NCBI RefSeq assembly: GCF_001904725.1
Contig: NZ_MRCE01000033.1
Span: 1-64,000 of the forward strand
Reading direction: 5' to 3'
Length of the DNA stretch: 64,000 bases
From: Phormidium ambiguum IAM M-71
GTDB taxonomy: Bacteria > Cyanobacteriota > Cyanobacteriia > Cyanobacteriales > Aerosakkonemataceae
Shown here: piece by piece, positions 63,243 through 64,000 of the stretch
Layout of the letters: each line of letters starts with the position of its first letter
Numbering within the stretch: the first letter of the stretch is position 1
Notes under the pieces: model-generated
What the model was told of the DNA's origin: nothing
Seen by the model: only the letters and a program-made list of their open reading frames with translations
Databases searched by the model: none
Translations under genes and position numbers: made by a program

Positions 63243-63530
63243 TCATTTCTTCCATTTTCCTTCGTCATACTCACTATGGGTCAATATATCTGTAATAAGA
63301 ATAGTTTTTAACTTATAGTTAATTTTGGTAATAAGCCTATATTTATTGCCTCCTATATTGAAAACCGTGTACCCTTCTACTGGGTCGGCATGAGGATAGA
63401 CTTGTCTTACTTCCATAATATGTTTCCATTCTGCTTCCTCAGCAACCTGACTCCATGAATCCAGAGAACTTTCAGCATCGGGGTGAATTGTACTAAATTC
63501 AACCAGTTTGTCAAGGCCAATGACACGCAT
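63243..63530 (-). CDS. higB: HigB-type mRNA interferase toxin
   Basis: A 95-residue RelE-superfamily toxin of the HigB (PF09907-type) family: MRVIGLDKLVEF, DAESSLDSWSQVAEEAEWKHIMEVRQVYPHAD, TVFNIGGNKYRLITKINYKLKTILITDILTHSEYD. It cleaves ribosome-bound mRNA. It lies upstream of higA, the usual HigBA order. Strong family match along its length. Confidence 0.92.
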   Translation of the reverse strand: MRVIGLDKLVEFSTIHPDAESSLDSWSQVAEEAEWKHIMEVRQVYPHADPVEGYTVFNIGGNKYRLITKINYKLKTILITDILTHSEYDEGKWKK

Positions 63531-63540
63531 TCTGAATCCT

Positions 63541-63814
63541 CCTGTTTTTGGATTAGTTTGTTATGCCAATAGCCCGTATGACGGTAGCTCACCCATGCAC
63601 TAGCCTCCTATCCATAAACAACCTACTAATTTATGTTCTCATTTTGAGAACTTTTTGTCAAACAGTTGTTTTAGCACATTACAATTGCTAAGAAAAAGGG
63701 CAGGCAAGATGCCCACCCTAGAAGAGATTTTATTCACTCACGCAGGAAGCGACAATTTGCGCTTGCTGCCACAATTTAAACAAAAAGAATTCAGTTCGAT
63801 CGCTCTAAAATTCT
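63541..63814. other. Intergenic region upstream of higBA
   Basis: The interval between the higB start and the partial GNAT gene should hold the higBA promoter. TTCTCATTTTGAGAAC near 63634-63649 is a palindrome (GTTCTCAAAATGAGAAC on the complement) placed about 105 bases upstream of higB and is a candidate antitoxin operator. A plus-strand frame (63655-63843) is not convincing. Confidence 0.4.
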
Positions 63815-64000
63815 TCAAACTTGACGACGACTCTTTAATATAGTTGCCATTGGCAGCAAAAGCGATAATTCTCGATCGAGTAAAGGCACAAAATCATATT
63901 TCAAATAAAATTGCTTTGCTGTATTATCTGAAGCATCAACTCTAACAGCAAAAATTCCCACTTCTTCCACCAGACGAACTGCTCTACTCAAAGCATTCAA
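63815..64000 (-). CDS. GNAT acetyltransferase, C-terminal part (runs off the window)
   Basis: The last 61 residues of a GNAT protein, cut at the right edge of the window. AVRVDASDNTAKQFYLKYDFVPLLDRELSLLLPMATI matches the C-terminus of AtaT/TacT-type GNAT toxins, which acetylate charged tRNA and pair with DUF1778 (RHH) antitoxins. The antitoxin gene, if present, would lie outside the window. No start can be assigned. Confidence 0.75.
   Translation of the reverse strand: MNALSRAVRLVEEVGIFAVRVDASDNTAKQFYLKYDFVPLLDRELSLLLPMATILKSRRQV

Noticed and set aside
63655-63843. 62-codon plus-strand frame
   Set aside because: Starts in a GGGCAGGCAAGATGCCCACCC repeat-like palindrome and overlaps the end of the partial GNAT gene; no family features.

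Overview
This window looks like chromosomal DNA of a filamentous cyanobacterium. The evidence is the very frequent GCGATCGC octamer (HIP1-like), an AT-rich background, a fraC-fraD-fraE filament-integrity operon, a CcmP-type carboxysome shell protein, and several cyanobacteria-type families (DUF928, DUF2949, DUF3727, DUF29, GuaB3, CHASE2-GGDEF-EAL, filamentous-haemagglutinin plus CHAT proteins). No rRNA, tRNA, CRISPR array, transposase or phage gene was recognised. I cannot name the genus.

Layout. 1-4.7 kb: a minus-strand operon of an alpha/beta hydrolase, two short-chain dehydrogenases and a flavin monooxygenase, probably for oxidation of lipid-like substrates. 5.1-7.4 kb: a hybrid sensor kinase. 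7.6-19.9 kb: the most striking block, five closely spaced plus-strand genes. They encode a large two-partner-secretion (TPS) type exoprotein, a TPR-CHAT protease-like protein, and an NHLM-type exporter trio (HlyD-like adaptor, C39-peptidase ABC transporter, second ABC transporter). No TpsB porin or leader-peptide precursor is seen. It is flanked by a CHASE2-GGDEF-EAL protein and a DUF928 protein. 24-28.4 kb: a multi-PAS histidine kinase and small proteins. 28.4-30.9 kb: a small accessory cluster with an antitoxin-like protein, a PD-(D/E)XK nuclease-like protein, DUF29 and HicBA. 31-35.2 kb: acnB and an exported glycoside hydrolase. 35.8-41.5 kb: a housekeeping run of GNAT, ruvX, DUF3727, mltG, yqeG and proB; the 5' part of ruvX holds an uninterrupted 54-base C tract. 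42-47.4 kb: LOG-like protein, thioredoxin, guaB3, CoA-disulfide-reductase-like/rhodanese. 47.5-51.2 kb: fraCDE divergent from a tandem CobO-like protein. 51.3-57.7 kb: PEP-CTERM protein, Ap4A phosphorylase, small heat-shock protein, SDR, ccmP and a pentapeptide-repeat protein. 57.8-64 kb: L,D-transpeptidase-like protein, cation efflux protein, a two-gene unit with a membrane-anchored Hsp70-like ATPase, HigBA, and a truncated GNAT gene at the window edge.

Intergenic DNA is rich in heptamer arrays (GGCAGAA and its complement), polypyrimidine tracts and perfect inverted repeats, many acting plausibly as terminators. All functional assignments are from reading the translated sequence and known family motifs; no searches were run.
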